Both the position numbers and the translations under genes were made by a program. From the NCBI RefSeq assembly GCF_000204055.1, contig NW_006768895.1:1-17725 (forward strand): a stretch of 17,725 bases of DNA, in the 5' to 3' direction. Positions 1 to 8,272 of this stretch are shown piece after piece (the first letter of the stretch is position 1; the number at the start of each line of letters is the position of its first letter). The stretch is from Melampsora larici-populina 98AG31 (Eukaryota > Basidiomycota > Pucciniomycetes > Pucciniales > Melampsoraceae). A model generated the notes under the pieces. It worked only from the letters and a program-made list of their open reading frames with translations, had not been told where the DNA came from and did not search any database.

Positions 1-1209
1 CTAGTCAGATACCCCTCTATCCGTCAAGGGTAACCTCTCATCCATGGCCTTTCCAAACTCTAAACCGGCCCTGAAATCCATCAAGAAAGGTCTTCCAAGG
101 AATATGGGACACTTGTCCTCCTTGGCAATCCAGAAGTGGGCTGTCCCTTGAACTTTCGTACCCACTCCAACCTCCACCGCTTCACCAATACCCACCAACT
201 CTGTCCTTTGTCCTCCTATACCTCTAACACCAGACTTGACTGGTACCTTTGAGACCAGTCCAAACTCCAACGCCACTGACTCCGGCAAGATATTGATCTG
301 AGAGCCAGAATCCACCAACACCTTCACCCTTTTCCTCTTTCCTCCAAGCATAATATCCAAGTACCCTAATGGACAAGAGTACAACACATCTTCATCATCA
401 CTTTCACTATCTTCCACCGACTCTTCTTCGTCCAAACCTCCTGCCGCAGCTCTCATAGGTTGGAGAATACGGGGAACCACCACCCTCCTCTTTGAGACTT
501 GCTTCTTGACGTGCTCCGCCAGTGATGGCGAGATTGCACACAACTCTCCAACTTCAGCTTGGATCTGAGTCCTCATGATCTTCTCCACAACTTTATCCAT
601 CACACCTTCATAACCCCTTTCCACCGGCCTCTCAAAATTCCCCTTCAAGATATCACTCTTATCCACCCTGGGAGCCAGAATGGTTGCCTTCTGCTTCCCA
701 TTCCCTCTGTCCTTCAATCTTGCAAGAGGCTCATCATCACTTTCCACCTCTTCGCCTTCTTCCTCTAATCCATCCACATCCACCCTTCCATCCTCCTCTG
801 GCTCTATTGCCCTTTTCTTCTTGGCTGTCCCCGCTGGTTCCGCCTCCCCTCTTGTCCGCTTAACCTCCACATCATACACCTTAGTTCCCGCACCGGCCAT
901 AGCTGCCTTGGTCTTGAAACTAGAACTGGTAACAGCAGGCATCTTCCAAGCTTCCAGAACACCACAACTTGCTCTCAACTCTTGAAGTTGAGGATTCCCA
1001 TCAGTCCCCTTGGTAAGAACTCCGGTCACCGCCACCTTTTCTTGAACCACCGGAGCCACGGGAGGAGCAGGAGCTGCCTGAACTGGAGGTTGAGCTGCTA
1101 CTGCTCGTGCAGCCGCTGAGTTGGCCGCCGCCTGCTTCGCCTGTTCAACCTGAAGTGAATGGTCCGCCACCACCGTCCTGATAGGTCGAGCGCTATCCCA
1201 CTTCACCAC
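1..1209 (-). CDS. Retropepsin-like aspartyl protease ORF of an LTR (gypsy-like) retroelement
   Basis: The 402-residue ORF ends in TAG at 1-3. Its C-terminal third is a retropepsin: VLVDSGSQ with the catalytic Asp near residue 300, a glycine-rich flap (GIGGQ, about 330-334) and the hydrophobic-Gly motif IFLGRP near 369. In this family the enzyme works as a dimer and cleaves the Gag-Pol polyprotein. The first half is low complexity (Ala/Pro-rich, then acidic). A segment near residues 200-240 resembles the helical stretch that precedes the protease in fungal gypsy elements. The ORF's first codon is GTG, and the same frame stays open upstream to about 1376 with no ATG. The true start is therefore unknown, and the N-terminus may have been lost to the neighbouring insertion. 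No reverse transcriptase follows before the window edge. The protease call is strong; the element family is inferred. Confidence 0.75.
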   Translation of the reverse strand: MVKWDSARPIRTVVADHSLQVEQAKQAAANSAAARAVAAQPPVQAAPAPPVAPVVQEKVAVTGVLTKGTDGNPQLQELRASCGVLEAWKMPAVTSSSFKTKAAMAGAGTKVYDVEVKRTRGEAEPAGTAKKKRAIEPEEDGRVDVDGLEEEGEEVESDDEPLARLKDRGNGKQKATILAPRVDKSDILKGNFERPVERGYEGVMDKVVEKIMRTQIQAEVGELCAISPSLAEHVKKQVSKRRVVVPRILQPMRAAAGGLDEEESVEDSESDDEDVLYSCPLGYLDIMLGGKRKRVKVLVDSGSQINILPESVALEFGLVSKVPVKSGVRGIGGQRTELVGIGEAVEVGVGTKVQGTAHFWIAKEDKCPIFLGRPFLMDFRAGLEFGKAMDERLPLTDRGVSD

Positions 1210-1239
1210 AGCTCCACTCTCAAAGCTATCTTTTAGGTG

Positions 1240-1550
1240 CCATGATGTATTGCATGGTTTGTGATTGAAATCACCATCTTTGCTCTTACCTTGCCTCGTG
1301 GTGAGGTAAGTGCGGTATGGGAAAAGCGCCCGGAGGGGGCCAGAACTTGGTTTTTGAAAACCAACTTTTTGGTTTATTTAAACCAAACCTTTGGTTCGAC
1401 GAAACCAATGAGTTGATTTGTCTTTCCAACTCATTGGATTCAACCTTCTAGCTGAGCCTTCTAAGTATATATGGGGTTGTCTGCTTCCCCAATTCCAAAA
1501 ATGGTATGGATTGGCCATGCCGTTCTTGGCCGGGCAGACCACCCCATATA
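1240..1550. repeat. Cluster of short hairpins beyond the recombinase gene
   Basis: Successive inverted repeats were read directly: 1240-1257 (5-bp arms), 1261-1274 (6-bp arms, 2-nt loop), 1285-1310 (7-bp outer arms, imperfect inside), 1328-1340 (4-bp arms), 1347-1364 (8-bp arms, 2-nt loop), 1368-1387 (9-bp arms, 2-nt loop), 1391-1408 (6-bp arms), 1405-1437 (11-bp arms) and a long pair 1468-1484 with 1534-1550 (16 of 17 pairs). Several share the arm TTGGTTT/AAACCAA. The tract lies 3' of the recombinase stop in the element's own orientation, where DIRS-like elements keep their terminal repeats. No A1-B1-A2-B2 copy was identified. It may be the structured end of the element or part of the LTR element it entered. 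Confidence 0.7.
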
Positions 1551-1705
1551 CTGCATGGGCGACCATACCAATGGTGTGTACACTAACTTGTTTTCTGCCT
1601 TTTAAGCAATCGTGGGACTTTACGTGCTTCGTACTGCACTAGCTGCCGAACTTTGTCTCGCTTTGCTCGCCATCCAAACTATGTTTTTATTATACCTTCC
1701 ATGAC

Positions 1706-2782
1706 TTAACGCTGTAATTTAATTTTTTCTAAAAACTTTTTCGTGGCGTCTTTCTCTTCCAACGAGGACTCCTTAATATATCTTCTAAACGATTCCGACT
1801 TCCACCGTCCCACTTTCTTTATGGTTTTCTCCGAAGATCCTAAGTTTGACCTTAACGAAGCACCTCCCACTCGGAACGAATGCCCTGACCACTTTTCCAA
1901 CGAAGAACGTCCCCAAACCTTTTCCACCTCCTTGATGAATGTCTTCTTCAAAAGGATACCTTCTGTCGTCTGAAATAGCAAGCTTTCTCTTCCCTTCTCT
2001 GGGTTCGCTAACATTATTCGTTTCAGAGCTTTCACCGGGTCTAGAACGGAAGGTTGAGCTTGGAGGTGTACGACTTTTATTTCATTCGGAGACACGGTCT
2101 TCCCTTTCCTCAGATGAAGTTTCGCCCAATCTCCCTTTTCCGATCGACCGAATTCGACATGGTGGTTCAATAACGCTCCTTCCTTCTTAGTTAATCTGAA
2201 GATTTTGCCTAACCTCATCATCCCCCAAAACGCCACTAACCCTACATCTGCTACCAAGGTCCGTACTACAGATTTCCCGTGTGACTCGGAAAGTAGTTGA
2301 TACAGTTGCTGAACCGTGACCGGCTTTTTACTCGATTCTAGGACTTCACCCTCCTCTTCTCTTCTCGTAGCTCTCAACAGCATCTTCACTATCTCGGTAT
2401 TGATCTGGATTTTCCTTAAATGTTTGACGATGTGCCAAGCGTTGATTCCATCTAAGTACTTGTCGATCGTTTTCGCAGTTATCGGCTTCTTTGGAGGATT
2501 TGGTATGTCAACTTTAGTTCTGCCAGCCCACGTTATGAAACTGTATATTTCTTTATTGCTAATCGGTTTCTTTTCGTCGAACTCATTTCCTGTCGACTCA
2601 ACGTATGCGATGAATTTTGATAAACCGGAAGAGTACCCTGAGAGAGTTGTTCGAGCCCAGCTACCGACTGCTAAATGGGCTCCTGGTTTCGTAGCCTTCT
2701 TTGCAGCTCGTCTAAAGTGCCCTGGTGCGTCATACGGTCGCGAAGGTTGGTGTAATCTTCTTGCACTCACCGAACGAGGCAT
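1706..2782 (-). CDS. Tyrosine recombinase (integrase) of a DIRS/Ngaro-like retrotransposon
   Basis: This 358-residue protein starts at a genuine ATG (2782-2780). It would integrate a circular cDNA by site-specific recombination, the strategy DIRS-like elements use instead of a DDE integrase. The N-terminal part (about 40-150) looks like a core-binding SAM-like helical domain. The catalytic domain shows Arg at about 190 (FWGMMRLG), the HxxR box HSFR (about 301-304), GRW at about 325-327 and the nucleophile Tyr near 335 (FRRYI), so the residues expected of an active enzyme are present. Its frame differs from that of the upstream RT ORF, from which it is separated by about 280 nt. The frame is open back to about 2856. 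A Crypton would carry only the recombinase, so the RT next door favours a DIRS-like element. Confidence 0.85.
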   Translation of the reverse strand: MPRSVSARRLHQPSRPYDAPGHFRRAAKKATKPGAHLAVGSWARTTLSGYSSGLSKFIAYVESTGNEFDEKKPISNKEIYSFITWAGRTKVDIPNPPKKPITAKTIDKYLDGINAWHIVKHLRKIQINTEIVKMLLRATRREEEGEVLESSKKPVTVQQLYQLLSESHGKSVVRTLVADVGLVAFWGMMRLGKIFRLTKKEGALLNHHVEFGRSEKGDWAKLHLRKGKTVSPNEIKVVHLQAQPSVLDPVKALKRIMLANPEKGRESLLFQTTEGILLKKTFIKEVEKVWGRSSLEKWSGHSFRVGGASLRSNLGSSEKTIKKVGRWKSESFRRYIKESSLEEKDATKKFLEKIKLQR

Positions 2783-3062
2783 TTGGAGTGGTTCTACTTG
2801 GTTGACCTTTGAAAGCCGACTTGCTATGCGTTCCGATTTGGGTAAATCCCCACATCACCTTCGAATCCCTCCTTCGTCGGGACTTACCTCCTTTGTAAGT
2901 CTATCTTTTTCCTCACAGATTAGAGCTGTACCCATATTACCACAATGTGGTAGTCTCTCTTTTACGGAAACGTGTCTACATCTCAGGAAACTCAAGGTGT
3001 CATTTCAACAATTAGTTTATTGACGACTCAATACATCATTTTGTCACAGGGAATTTGGTTAA

Positions 3063-4853
3063 CTACATCTGGATCAGAAAGGCTTCTAAATCTTTGGGTA
3101 ATAAGATCGTTATCTTGTTCTCCTTCAATTTCTTAGTAGCCTTTCCTCTTGAAAATGTGTCCGCCGCATTATCCGCCGACACTACTATTTTTGCCGTAAT
3201 CGCATACTGTTTATCAATCAGTCTTTCTTGGATCCTTTTCCATTCGGCGTTCACAAGAGGGTCTTTTGACTTCCCGTTTATTACAGCGTTCTCGGTCACC
3301 GTATTATCGGTAAGCACCAGAAAATTTCTCCCTTCTACTGTTGTCAGACTTTCAATCATCAACATACCTAACCTGATTGCCACCGTTTCGGCCCAGGCAA
3401 TTCCTCTCTTATCGCCGTTCTTTTCTGGTTCCTTCCAAGTAGGTCTTAATTTGAACTGGGACCATTTTCTTCCTACTATTATCCCTATGCCGTATGAAGT
3501 TGATGTGTCACCAACCCAACCAACATTCTTGACTTCTGGCTTTGGGATTACTCTTAAGGGGTCTGCTTTCCTCAACGTTTGCAACCAGACTTCCATATCT
3601 TCTCGGACTTCTTCTGAAATCGGTCGTAGTGCGAATTTATTCCCCCATGTCTTCAGCATTCTATAAGTAGCTGAGGTGTAAACTTGCATCTGAGGAAATG
3701 CGAACGTTATATGGTTCAATCTCCCGACTAAGACTTCTGTTTTCTTGAAGGATTGCTGCCTTTCACATATGTATTCTTCAATCTGATCTATTCTCAAATT
3801 GATCTTCTCTTCTGGCAACCTGACCGTTTTATTTTCTCCGTTCCAAATAAAACCTAAATATTTCTGTTCCACATCGAATTCCCTCCATTTCTTTTCATTT
3901 GTTTCAACCCCCATTTTTTGACTTGCCTCTGCTAATTCCTTCATCGTTGTTCTATTTGATCCGTCTGCAGGTTTTATGAAAAGGGTGTCGTCGACCCACC
4001 TAAAACTCTCTAGCAACTCAAATTTTCGCATCATGACTTCTCTCCAAGCTTCTGCAGCCTCGCCGAACGTACCACAACCTCCTACTCCTCCGAACTGCAC
4101 CCTGGTATCGACATAGACCCAATTGTTAAAGCCTAGAACCATTAAGAAACACCATTGGTCCATTGCTACCGGTATCTGCCGGTAAGCTTTGGCCCAGTCA
4201 AACACCCCTAATACCAACCTTCCTTTATACCAGGTAATAAAGTAAGCGACCTTTTTAAAATCATCCCACGACGTTTCGAAATCGTCCTTGTCTACGCGGA
4301 AATTTACTGACTCTATGTCTGGGTCGTTTTTTGGATAAGACAAGTTGTTGATTGGCCTGAACGAGCCATCTCCATTTACTACGGCTCCCAACGGGTTCGT
4401 TCGAAAAAATCCGAATCTCTGGTACGCTTCTTCTTTCGTCCACGGACCAAACATCCTTCCTCTTTCAATCTCGTTCTTTATATTTTCCTCGATCTTCTCC
4501 TTGGCATTGAGGGCTGATTTATGATTCTCTGGACAATAATAGCGCATCCCTTTCACCACCGCGTTTTCGATGCCTTGGCTAAAACCTTTCTCGAAGCCTT
4601 TTATTATATGTTTGTACTTTACGTCTATTCCGTATTTCCTTAGCTCAGACTTCCAAACTGTTAAGTTCATTTCGCACGATGGACGACTGGGCCAAACTCT
4701 GCCCTTTCCTCTTACTGAGTCTTGTTCTGGTGGAACATCGGGACTAGGTGTTGAATCAGGATCAAGTTTACTTAGGGCAATTCGGTTCATTGGGGAACCC
4801 AGGCAATTGGCACGGAGTGATGCAAAAATTGAACTTATGTCAGTTATTTGCAC
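3063..4853 (-). CDS. Reverse transcriptase-RNase H polyprotein of a DIRS/Ngaro-like retrotransposon
   Basis: This 596-residue ORF copies the element RNA into cDNA. RT motif A is VFDWAKAYRQIP (Asp near 219), motif B is the glycine-rich QFGGVGGCGTFGEA (about 253-265) and motif C is WVDD (about 286-289). RNase H follows with candidate acidic residues Asp449 (VGDTS), Glu489 (AWAET), Asp516 (LTDNT) and an Asp in SADNAADTFSRG (about 561-565), the typical DIRS ending. No methyltransferase-like domain follows. The first codon shown is GTG; the first in-frame ATG is at 4790-4788. The ORF lies in the same frame as the Gag stop at 4922-4920 but is separated from it by further stops (TAA, TAA, TGA). Expression may need reinitiation, splicing or readthrough. 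No internal stop is seen. Confidence 0.88.
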   Translation of the reverse strand: MQITDISSIFASLRANCLGSPMNRIALSKLDPDSTPSPDVPPEQDSVRGKGRVWPSRPSCEMNLTVWKSELRKYGIDVKYKHIIKGFEKGFSQGIENAVVKGMRYYCPENHKSALNAKEKIEENIKNEIERGRMFGPWTKEEAYQRFGFFRTNPLGAVVNGDGSFRPINNLSYPKNDPDIESVNFRVDKDDFETSWDDFKKVAYFITWYKGRLVLGVFDWAKAYRQIPVAMDQWCFLMVLGFNNWVYVDTRVQFGGVGGCGTFGEAAEAWREVMMRKFELLESFRWVDDTLFIKPADGSNRTTMKELAEASQKMGVETNEKKWREFDVEQKYLGFIWNGENKTVRLPEEKINLRIDQIEEYICERQQSFKKTEVLVGRLNHITFAFPQMQVYTSATYRMLKTWGNKFALRPISEEVREDMEVWLQTLRKADPLRVIPKPEVKNVGWVGDTSTSYGIGIIVGRKWSQFKLRPTWKEPEKNGDKRGIAWAETVAIRLGMLMIESLTTVEGRNFLVLTDNTVTENAVINGKSKDPLVNAEWKRIQERLIDKQYAITAKIVVSADNAADTFSRGKATKKLKENKITILLPKDLEAFLIQM

Positions 4854-4919
4854 GGGTACGGATCATGTCTTTTGACATTTCTTTTTCACGGGTTACAAAA
4901 ATTAGGCCTTCCATATGGC

Positions 4920-7479
4920 TCACGCTCTTTTCCCTTTTACAGGCTTGCCATCTTTATCTCGGAGATCTGGGCTTCTGCTCCTGTTTCTTTGGTTTGTTAA
5001 CCTGTCACTTCCGTAACGATCCTCTCTTCTCCAGTTTCTACCGTCATCTTGACGTCCATAATAACTTCCGCCACCTCTACCACGTCTTCCGTTCCCTTTG
5101 TAATTGCTTGTGTTGGCGTGACGATTCTCGGTAGGTCTGGATGTCTCTTTTGCATATGTTAATGACTTCGTCTTGTTGGTTAAGGGGCATATATGCGCTT
5201 TCGGACGACCTGGTGCGTAGGGGTTGGTTTTATAGTGTCGTTCGTTGAAACTTTCCGCCGTAGTCTTCGCTTCCACTAACAATGCTTCTTGCAGCTCCGC
5301 GTAGTTTCCGACCGACTTGTCTACCGTTTTGCGCATGACCCCTAATCTCACTAATCGACAATACCTTAAGGCCACCATCCATCCGAAATCTTTTCGAATC
5401 TTCTTTACGACATTGATATGGCTTTCGAACTTGTCTGCGACAGGCTTCCATCCGCATGCCGTTAAATGGGTACAAAATAACTCTATGCAGTCACCCCACA
5501 CCTCATAGTCTATGGTGAGTTCTTCTACCGGTGCTTCACCTCCATAAATTCTAGCCTCTCCTGATTCCTTTTTGTCTGACTTAGGAGTTCTCGTAGACCA
5601 AGCTTTTTGGTCTCTTATCAACCATTCTTCGTCAAATACTGTTAACTGAATATATGACGTGAGTCCCTTGAGTATAATCGTCAAGCCCGGTGATAATGGG
5701 GCTAAGGACTGAGTCATCTGAGCATTTCCGCCCCTTAAAATCCGACCGTTGTGAATAACGTCACCATTTGCCAATTCCATGGATCCTTTTTTCAACGCTA
5801 ACATCGCTATGGCTTTGTCTGATTCCTCCTTAGACGATGCTCCTTCAAACCAATCCGCCTTTTCCTGAGTTGAAGTTGGTTCTGGTTGCGTCTTGGGAAC
5901 TGATATGTTCGAATCTTTGACAGGAATCTGATTGTCCGTAGTTTTTTCCGTATTTACTGGTATTTCGACTTTTTGATCATTCACCGGTCTTACTTCTCTA
6001 ACAAAGGCTACCGAAACTGACTTGTCGCTAACCGAGTCATCCTCGTCCATGACATACTGATTCCTCGTAGCATGGCCGCGGTCATCTTTGTTTAAAATCT
6101 TCAACAAGGACGTTGCCTCTGCATCGTCTCCTCGATCATAGGCTTCTTGGATTAAGTTCCCCAAGATTTGGCGCCGTGAGTCTGTTTATTTCCAACCGAA
6201 TGGATAAGATTTCATCCGCTCGTCAGTCTTATTCCGAAGTTTTGTTTCATCTCCTTGTCTCTTATATTGGATCGCGACCGCCACCATAGACTCTCGGGGC
6301 TCTGTATAGTCGAACAATCTAGTGACTCGACCAATTGTCTGTTCGAGACTTTATCACCTGAGGTAATAATATATCCTCTTCTAGGTACGGCACCTATTGT
6401 AAGCTGGGCTAGCTGGGTTCTTATTATAAGCCAGACCAGGCTGGGGACCTATTTTAAGCCGGACCCTTGCTGGGACACCTACTGTTAGCTGGGCCAGGCT
6501 GGGCTCCTATTCTTAGCCGGGCCAGGCTTTCTTGATCTTAAACGTCCTTTCGTTTTATTCTATTATCAGAAGAAAGCAATTCAAGGGTAATTTTCCTGTT
6601 TATTATAAGCATTTGTTCCGATATCTGCGGTATGCGTTATGATTTCATCTATAATTTCTCTTTACCTATGATCAGGTCTTTCTACTAACATCCTGCCTTT
6701 CCTCTGCAAGGATTCATCTTAGACGACCTCAGTTGAACTAGAGGGTTTTGGATCTAAGACTTCATAAAGGAAATAGCTTCAAAGAAGAAATAGATGGTGG
6801 ATGTTTTGTAAAGGAAATAGATTCACAGAGGAAATTGACGGTGGACAAATCGATAAAGAGATTGTATTTGACTGAATGTTGGTGGATTTGAGAGTGAAAA
6901 TAGCGAAGGTCTTCTTACCGGGAAGAAGAGGAATTGACATTGGAAAATCAAAATGTAACGCTCACCTTGTTGAGTCACTTCCTTACCCCCTATTTCCTCT
7001 CCCTCCATGCCCATCAAACCTTCTTCTATACCTCCCCACTCTTCTGTCTCCTGTTGTTCTGAATGAATCTCTTCTAATGGACCTAATTCCTTTCCACCTT
7101 TTCTGACGTCGTTCTTCTTCTTCTTTTGTTGCTGTCTGATTCCTTTTGTTTTCTTAATTCCAGCCGGCCTTTGACTTTTCTTCTGAATACCACTTCCTCG
7201 AAGGCTCCTCGGGGTATGGTTAGATCCGGTGCTAATCCTGTTGGTGTTCCTCCCGTTTGCGCCTTGTTTAGGAGTTATGAGTCTAGAGCTCGGTCTACCT
7301 CCTTTCGCCGCTGCCTCAGCTCTCGTTAATACTCGATCTTCTATTTGATTCATTGTATCTTGATTTCGTTGATTAGCATTTTCTACCGTTGGATTTTGGC
7401 CTTCTTGGCCAGGATTTGGTTGATTTTGATCTTGATTTAATTGATCGTTTGTCTGATCTAATTGAGCTTGGAAGGACAT
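4920..7479 (-). CDS. Gag-like ORF1 of the DIRS/Ngaro-like element, two exons
   Basis: Proposed exon 1 is 7479-6966 (171 codons plus one base, starting at ATG) and exon 2 is 6181-4920. The donor GTGAGC at 6965 and acceptor AAACAG ending at 6182 join in phase 1 and form an Asp codon. The 784-nt intron is long for this window. Exon 1 encodes a Gln/Asn-rich start, then a Lys/Arg-rich stretch and an acidic Glu/Gly-rich stretch. Exon 2 has an acidic linker, a central helical part with Trp and Cys (about 200-320 of its translation), and a basic Arg/Gly-rich and RS-rich tail (RRGRGGGS). Such tails bind RNA in Gag proteins that lack zinc knuckles. Position upstream of the RT and the nucleic-acid-binding tail support the Gag role. 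No direct family signature was recognised. Exon 2 without splicing has no ATG near its start. Confidence 0.68.
6391..6528. repeat. Five imperfect tandem copies of a 27-29 bp unit
   Basis: Units begin at 6391, 6418, 6446, 6475 and 6504. Each follows the pattern CCTATTNTAAGC, then a YGGGCCAGGCTGGG-like half. The array lies inside the proposed intron of the Gag-like gene, well away from its splice sites. Copies differ by several substitutions, so the array is not recent. It may be a retroelement untranslated-region repeat or a simple minisatellite. Confidence 0.8.
6766..6852. repeat. Two-copy tandem duplication of a 44-bp unit
   Basis: Copy one (6766-6809) and copy two (6810-6852) both read AAAGGAAATAG, then TTCA, GAAAT and GGTGGA at the same spacing, with scattered substitutions. 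On the minus strand this is a pyrimidine-rich stretch within the proposed gag intron. No function is evident. Confidence 0.75.
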
Positions 7480-7643
7480 CTTTCTTTTTGATTTCGCGAA
7501 TGATCTGTTCTTCAAACTTTCTTTAATTTCTGGTTTTGTTTTGTAATCAAAAAATTAATTCTAATCTAGAATTCTAAAAGATCTAAATCAAGTCTTAAAG
7601 AGCTTGAATCGAGAGCTTTGAGGAATAACTACAGAAGAGTATC
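7480..7643 (-). other. AT-rich 5' leader of the DIRS-like element
   Basis: These 164 bases upstream of the Gag-like ATG are AT-rich and show no ORF on either strand. They would hold the promoter or 5' untranslated leader and the upstream terminal repeat (A1). No TATA box is clear and no match to the 3' flank (1240-1700) was seen. The ATG at 7479 has purines at -3 to -1 (AAG). Confidence 0.35.
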
Positions 7644-7654
7644 TTACGAAGGTG

Positions 7655-7675
7655 GGAAATTTTCTATAAATTTCC
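7655..7675. repeat. Perfect hairpin, 8-bp arms
   Basis: GGAAATTT (7655-7662) and AAATTTCC (7668-7675) are perfect inverted repeats around a 5-nt loop. The hairpin sits next to the upstream edge of the DIRS-like element. Confidence 0.8.
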
Positions 7676-7700
7676 AACCGTCGAACTCGTACTGATACTC

Positions 7701-7723
7701 GTGACATGTGTAACACATGTCAC
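7701..7723. repeat. Perfect palindrome, 11-bp arms around one base
   Basis: GTGACATGTGT and ACACATGTCAC flank a single A at 7712. Two CTAGTG direct repeats follow at 7724-7729 and 7738-7743. By position it falls near the C-terminus of the zinc-knuckle fragment and close to the upstream edge of the DIRS-like element. Confidence 0.85.
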
Positions 7724-8066
7724 CTAGTGATATGCCGCTAGTGGACACTGCACCAATACGTGCCTTGATTGGTTCTCTACAACCATTCGAGAGCACATAA
7801 GTGTTGTTATGCTCCGTGACATAACCATCATTTATGTCCCGCTGCTTATCAGGACACCTATTATGCCCGTGTCCTTCCCGAGCACAATAGTAACACATCA
7901 ACGGCCCATCTCTAAAAGGCTTCTGTTGATACTCCCCCCTTGCCGGTCCATAATTCTCCGGTCCGTAAGGTCCTCCTCCAGTAGCTTGAGAAGCCTGGTT
8001 CCGTATACGGAACTTATTCAACACAAATTCGAATTCAATCGGAGCAGATCGGAGACCTGGAAATGA

Positions 8067-8272
8067 ATTGTATCACAGATTCAAGTGCGAACCTCACAAG
8101 ACCCAAACAAACCAATCACAATACAACCCAATCTAAAACATCAAACCTCAAATCCGCTATACGATACAATATAAATCCTGACTCAACAGCATCCGACTAC
8201 CTTTAAACCAACATATCCAATCTCTCGGACACAACCAAATCATTTCTCGACTTCAAGATCAGTGATTCCGAC
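8067..8272. other. Non-coding stretch 3' of the KDZ transposase
   Basis: About 200 bases rich in CAA/ACC-type triplets on the plus strand. No ORF, hairpin or clear terminal inverted repeat was recognised. One end of the KDZ element should lie here. No convincing inverted match to 13170-13560 was found by eye. Confidence 0.4.

Larger units (their letters stand above)
1240..7640 (-). mobile_element. DIRS-like (probably Ngaro-type) tyrosine-recombinase retrotransposon, ends unresolved
   Basis: The order Gag-like, RT-RNase H, tyrosine recombinase on one strand defines the DIRS order of retrotransposons. No methyltransferase-like domain was found between RNase H and the recombinase. That, and a basidiomycete host, favours Ngaro over DIRS proper. 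The limits are set by the last recognisable LTR-element coding sequence on each side and are approximate. The split direct repeats expected at the ends were searched for by eye and not found. All ORFs are long and lack internal stops, so the copy looks young. Confidence 0.7.
7644..8024 (-). pseudogene. Gag fragment with CCHC zinc knuckle, LTR-retroelement type
   Basis: The 126-residue ORF contains one clean zinc knuckle, CYYCAREGHGHNRC (C-x2-C-x4-H-x4-C), which binds packaged RNA in Gag. It is followed by a segment (DGYVTEHNNTYVLSNG) resembling the region after the knuckle in rust gypsy Gag proteins. The frame is open upstream to about 8080 without an ATG, with a possible acceptor (TTTCCAG) there. 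The capsid part of Gag is not found in the window, so this is a fragment. The last 30 or so residues before the TAA (7646-7644) may be read-through into unrelated, palindromic DNA. Same strand and complementary content suggest it was once continuous with the protease ORF at 1-1209. Confidence 0.6.

Noticed and set aside
559..985. Plus-strand Ser-rich ORFs opposite the protease
   Set aside because: They are antisense shadows of the acidic and Lys-rich stretches of the retropepsin ORF, with no recognisable motif.
1706..2782. Recombinase as a stand-alone Crypton
   Set aside because: An RT-RNase H and a Gag-like gene lie immediately upstream on the same strand, which fits a DIRS-like retrotransposon better.
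2316..3666. Plus-strand ORFs of 235 and 203 residues opposite the recombinase and RT genes
   Set aside because: They are antisense to genes with clear catalytic motifs. Their hydrophobic, Ser/Phe/Leu-rich translations are what reverse-reading such genes gives.
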